From the NCBI GenBank assembly GCA_029977845.1, contig JAPOKC010000024.1, positions 1 to 41,250 of the forward strand: 41,250 bases of DNA, written 5' to 3'. Position 1 is the stretch's first letter. Every line of letters begins with the position of its first letter. This document shows positions 38,854-41,250 of the stretch, piece after piece. The notes under the pieces were generated by a model. That model was not told the DNA's origin and searched no databases. It worked only from the letters and a program-made list of their open reading frames with translations. The position numbers and the translations under genes were made by a program. The DNA is from Mycobacteriaceae bacterium (GTDB lineage: Bacteria; Actinomycetota; Actinomycetes; Mycobacteriales; Mycobacteriaceae).

Positions 38854-40074
38854 TCAGAGGAACGGCGCCCTCAGGGTCGGTGCGATCTGGCGGCGGTTGA
38901 TGATCAGTCCGGCGATCGCCAGGACGCCGTAGACGGCGCTGAGGATGAGGCGTCCGTGTGTCGAGGTGATCGGGAACTGGATGACGAACAATCCGAGCAG
39001 GAGCCAGGACGTGACGCGGTGGAAGCGCAGCGACAGGATCATGGCGACACCCATCAGGGTCTGGGCGGCGGTGATGAGGGTCTCCTCGACCTGACGGGTG
39101 TCCAGGTGCAGTGCGATGCCGCCGCCGCCGGCGAGGTAGGCCAGCGGCAGCGATCCGATCAGCAGGGTCCACTGGTTGACCTTCGAGGAGATCAGCGTGG
39201 CAATGGCGGCGGTGGGCTTGCCGCGCGCGGCGAAGATGATCGCGATGATGAATTCGGGAGCCTCGGAGGCCAGTGGTGCCAGCCACTGAACCAGGAGGAA
39301 CTGGTCGATCCCCAACTGGGTGCCGACGTCGATCATGCTCTCTGCGAAGGGTTCTGCGCACAGCAGGATCACGCCGGCGGCGAGAACGAACAGACCGATG
39401 ACGGTGCGCCGTCTGGTGCGGGTGCCGAACGCGCCGATGGCCGCCGCGGTGCCGATCAGGTCGGGTTCCTCTACTTCGCCGCGGCTCAGCTTGAACAGGT
39501 AGTAGCCGAACCAGGCCAGCAGGACGATGGCCAGTGCGAGATGGATCTCCGCGGTGACCGGGATGATGAAGGCCGCCGCGCCGGCGATCAGCAGGAAGCC
39601 GAGTTCGACCCGATTGCTGGACGCCAACGGCAGGACCGTGGGACGTTCACCGGTGAGCTTGCGACTTGCCGCCAGTCCGATCATCACCACCAGCGGCCAT
39701 CCCAGCCCCATCAGCAACCGGTTGGATCCGGTCATGTTGGCGGCGGCGTACTGGGTGTACTCCGGAACGCTTCCGGCCCGGAACGCGTAGTACAGATCGA
39801 CGGCGTACTCCGGGAGGACGGCGATCAGGGCGAGCACCGCGATGGCCAAGCCGCCCGAGACGTCGATCTGTGCGGCCTCGGCGGCCCAGGCCAGCAGGAA
39901 ACTCGCGGCCACCACCGCGGCGCCGTAGATCAGCATGGTGACAACGGGGTCCAGGTGTATGTGAGTGAAGCGCGCCAGCATCGCGGGGACGATGAATACC
40001 GTCGTGATGGCGGCTGAACGCGCCAGCGTGCGCCGTTGGCCCGGGGACAGTGCGGGGGTCTTCGTCTCGGTCAC
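38854..40074 (-). CDS. CaCA-family cation exchanger under a manganese riboswitch
   Basis: 406 residues, about eleven hydrophobic segments in two halves. The two alpha-repeats hold the acidic ion-site motifs ALIAVLPEYAVDLYYAF (near 82-98) and APLASEAPEFIIAIIFAARGK (near 265-285), then SSKVNQWT. Between them is a cytoplasmic loop rich in charge (SRGEVEEPDL, GTRTRRRTV). The family exchanges Ca2+ or other cations for H+ or Na+. GTG start at 40074 with GAAAG six bases upstream. A yybP-ykoY aptamer in its leader implies that Mn2+ controls it and that Mn2+ may be the exported ion. Confidence 0.9.
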   Translation of the reverse strand: MTETKTPALSPGQRRTLARSAAITTVFIVPAMLARFTHIHLDPVVTMLIYGAAVVAASFLLAWAAEAAQIDVSGGLAIAVLALIAVLPEYAVDLYYAFRAGSVPEYTQYAAANMTGSNRLLMGLGWPLVVMIGLAASRKLTGERPTVLPLASSNRVELGFLLIAGAAAFIIPVTAEIHLALAIVLLAWFGYYLFKLSRGEVEEPDLIGTAAAIGAFGTRTRRRTVIGLFVLAAGVILLCAEPFAESMIDVGTQLGIDQFLLVQWLAPLASEAPEFIIAIIFAARGKPTAAIATLISSKVNQWTLLIGSLPLAYLAGGGGIALHLDTRQVEETLITAAQTLMGVAMILSLRFHRVTSWLLLGLFVIQFPITSTHGRLILSAVYGVLAIAGLIINRRQIAPTLRAPFL

Positions 40075-40079
40075 GATCA

Positions 40080-40128
40080 GCTTTCGGCTTGGCGACCGAA
40101 GCCGGTGAAAACGGCAAGGCTTCGGTCG
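40080..40128 (-). promoter_or_regulatory. Expression platform of the manganese riboswitch
   Basis: On the minus strand CGACCGAAGCC (40128-40118) and GGCTTCGGTCG (40103-40093) form a perfect 11-bp stem, followed by CCGAAAGC (40087-40080) which includes the GAAAG ribosome site. The right arm can pair instead with CCGAAAGC, and the left arm with CTTCGG of aptamer helix P1. Two exclusive folds therefore expose or hide the ribosome site. No T-tract follows, so control of translation is likelier than termination. Confidence 0.6.
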
Positions 40129-40143
40129 ACGCGGTCAACGTCG

Positions 40144-40262
40144 TCCGAAGGTCTCGCTCGCCGGGCTTCCCGGTGGATGACCGGGCGGTGCAACCGCCAG
40201 CATGTCGACCATCCGCATCCGCCACCCGGTGGTGGCGGGAGGAACTACTCCCCTTCTTCGGA
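40144..40262 (-). ncRNA. yybP-ykoY (manganese) riboswitch aptamer
   Basis: Read on the minus strand, helix P1 is made by TCCGAA (from 40262) and TTCGGA (to 40144). Between them come the conserved pieces of the family: AAGGGGAGTAG (40255-40245), GTCGACAT after the first hairpins, and GCGAGCGAGACCTTC near the end, matching the AAGGGGAGUAG / GACAU / CAAGACCUU pieces of known members. The family binds Mn2+ and usually switches on Mn exporters. The aptamer starts where a transcript from TAACGT (40272-40267) would begin, and the exchanger gene starts 69 bases after P1. Confidence 0.88.
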
Positions 40263-40266
40263 GCGG

Positions 40267-40272
40267 ACGTTA
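40267..40272 (-). promoter_or_regulatory. -10 element for the riboswitch and exchanger
   Basis: TAACGT on the minus strand, about six bases before helix P1 of the aptamer, inside the small palindrome GGACGTTACCGTCC (40265-40278). Confidence 0.5.
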
Positions 40273-40320
40273 CCGTCCCGTGGGGATGGGCCGCAATATC
40301 CGGTGTGGCTGGGCGGTCGA

Positions 40321-40326
40321 TAACCT
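40321..40326 (+). promoter_or_regulatory. Leaderless-type -10 element of the hydrolase gene
   Basis: TAACCT, seven bases before the GTG at 40334. It lies about 49 bp behind the exchanger -10 on the other strand. Confidence 0.55.
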
Positions 40327-40333
40327 ATGGCCC

Positions 40334-41250
40334 GTGCGACACACCTTCCTCCAGCGGAGCTTGCTTGCCTTGGCCGTCGTCGTTTTGTGCGCCGGTTGCA
40401 CGAAGCCGTCCGCTCCGGCCACATTCCGGGCAGACGTGAAGTATGCCGAGGTGGGCGAGGTCAAACTGGCCTACTACGTCCGCGGCGAAGGCAAGCCGCT
40501 GCTGATGATCAACGGCTACATCTCGACCATGAGTTTGTGGGATCCCCTGCTCATCGAGGAACTGGCCAAGAACCACCAGTTGATCGTCTTCGACAACCGG
40601 GGTGTCGGACTCTCCAGCGACACGGGCGCGAACAACACGACGATTCCGCAGATGGCCGATGACGCGGCGGGGCTGATCAAGGCTCTGGGGCTGAACAAAC
40701 CCGACATCCTCGGCTGGTCGATGGGCGCGCGGATCGGCCAGCAATTGCTGATCCGCCACCCCGAGTCGGTGGGCAAGGCGGTACTGGCCGCCGCCAATCC
40801 CGGCGGCAGCCGAGGCGTTCCCGCGGACAAGGCGGTCGAGGACAAGCTCAACGATCCGAACATCTCCGACGATCAGAAGCTCGCCCTGTTGTTCCCGCCG
40901 GGGGACGGCGAAGAGGCTCTCGCCGAGGAGATCTACGCCCGGATTCTGGCGGCGGGGAAACAGGGATCGGCACCTGATGACTTCACCGTCTCGAAAGAGA
41001 CCGCCCTGCGCCAAAACCGGGCCCGGACCACGCTGTGGGATGCCGATGAATCCAACTTCGCCAATCTGAAGAACATCAAGAACCCGGTGCTGCTGGCCGA
41101 CGGGCGCGACGACGTCGTCGACAAGCCGGTCAACTCGGTGAACATGGCCCGCGAGATTCCGTTCTCCTGGCTGGCCTTCTTCGACGGTGGCGCGGCAGCG
41201 CACGTCGACGCGACGGATCTCACCCGAGGGCATGCGCAGCGAGGCGTAGG
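40334..41250 (+). CDS. Lipoprotein alpha/beta hydrolase, 3' end outside window
   Basis: 305 codons visible, no stop before the window end. Signal peptide RSLLALAVVVLCAGC with lipobox LCAGC (Cys22). Hydrolase fold: LAYYVRGEGKPLLMINGYISTMSLWD, VFDNRGVGLSS, nucleophile elbow GWSMG (Ser129) and the acid in LLADGRDDVVD. The usual FFDGGHA, where the catalytic His sits, reads FFDGGAAAHVDATD here, so the His is displaced by three residues or lost, or the sequence is damaged near the edge. Substrate unknown. GTG start supported by TAACCT seven bases upstream. Confidence 0.85.
   Translation, partial: MRHTFLQRSLLALAVVVLCAGCTKPSAPATFRADVKYAEVGEVKLAYYVRGEGKPLLMINGYISTMSLWDPLLIEELAKNHQLIVFDNRGVGLSSDTGANNTTIPQMADDAAGLIKALGLNKPDILGWSMGARIGQQLLIRHPESVGKAVLAAANPGGSRGVPADKAVEDKLNDPNISDDQKLALLFPPGDGEEALAEEIYARILAAGKQGSAPDDFTVSKETALRQNRARTTLWDADESNFANLKNIKNPVLLADGRDDVVDKPVNSVNMAREIPFSWLAFFDGGAAAHVDATDLTRGHAQRGV

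Noticed and set aside
38956..40017. 353-codon plus-strand open frame opposite the cation exchanger
   Set aside because: Gln/Gly/Asp-rich shadow of a membrane protein gene; no ribosome site or promoter.

Overview
The window is high-GC DNA with dense, mostly operonic genes, frequent GTG starts, 1-4 nt start/stop overlaps and many leaderless-type promoters. Gene content and order (treX, Rv1565c-like acyltransferase, bio, nadABC, his, trp, lgt, pyk, tesB, Rv1625c-like cyclase) match the Mycobacterium tuberculosis Rv1564c-Rv1625c backbone as I remember it. With an added amino-acid ABC transporter and other insertions, the source is most likely a Mycobacterium/Mycolicibacterium chromosome. I ran no database search; family names rest on recognised motifs and recalled homologues.

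Layout. 1-2828 (minus): the 5' part of a glycogen-debranching enzyme (treX/glgX) and a membrane acyltransferase with a C-terminal SGNH domain. 2922-8384 (plus): biotin cluster bioA-bioF-bioD, a 2H phosphoesterase, bioB, bsaP (biotin synthase auxiliary protein) and a DUF2567 membrane protein. 8347-10412 (minus): a secretory-type lipase and an NrtR-type Nudix regulator, divergent from nadA-nadB-nadC (10461-13944) across a 48-bp gap holding a perfect inverted repeat. 14021-14449 (minus): a deazaflavin-nitroreductase-like protein. 14760-21119: hisD-C-B-H-priA-impA-F-I. 21191-22726: DUF5997, a LysR effector domain without HTH, and peroxiredoxin Q. 22782-27864: trpE, a Trp-region membrane protein, trpC, trpB, trpA. 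No trpF is present; bifunctional PriA in the his cluster would cover that step. 27864-32312: lgt with a long acidic tail, TM2 and DUF2752 proteins, pyk and tesB.

32322-41250 is more accessory: a DUF4190 protein, an HdeD-like protein, a polar amino-acid ABC transporter (lipoprotein, permease, ATPase), a membrane adenylyl cyclase like Rv1625c, an SRPBCC protein, a Tat-type lipoprotein beta-carbonic anhydrase, a CaCA-family cation exchanger and a lipoprotein alpha/beta hydrolase cut by the window end.

Most notable signals: a yybP-ykoY (manganese) riboswitch on the minus strand ahead of the CaCA exchanger, with a four-part alternating pairing register running to the start codon; an 11-G run in trpE that turns the conserved YGGxVGY motif into YGGGGGY; the NrtR operator; two long hairpins between convergent genes; at least a dozen promoters whose -10 hexamer lies 6-8 nt before the start codon; and a tesB whose only plausible start codon is CTG.
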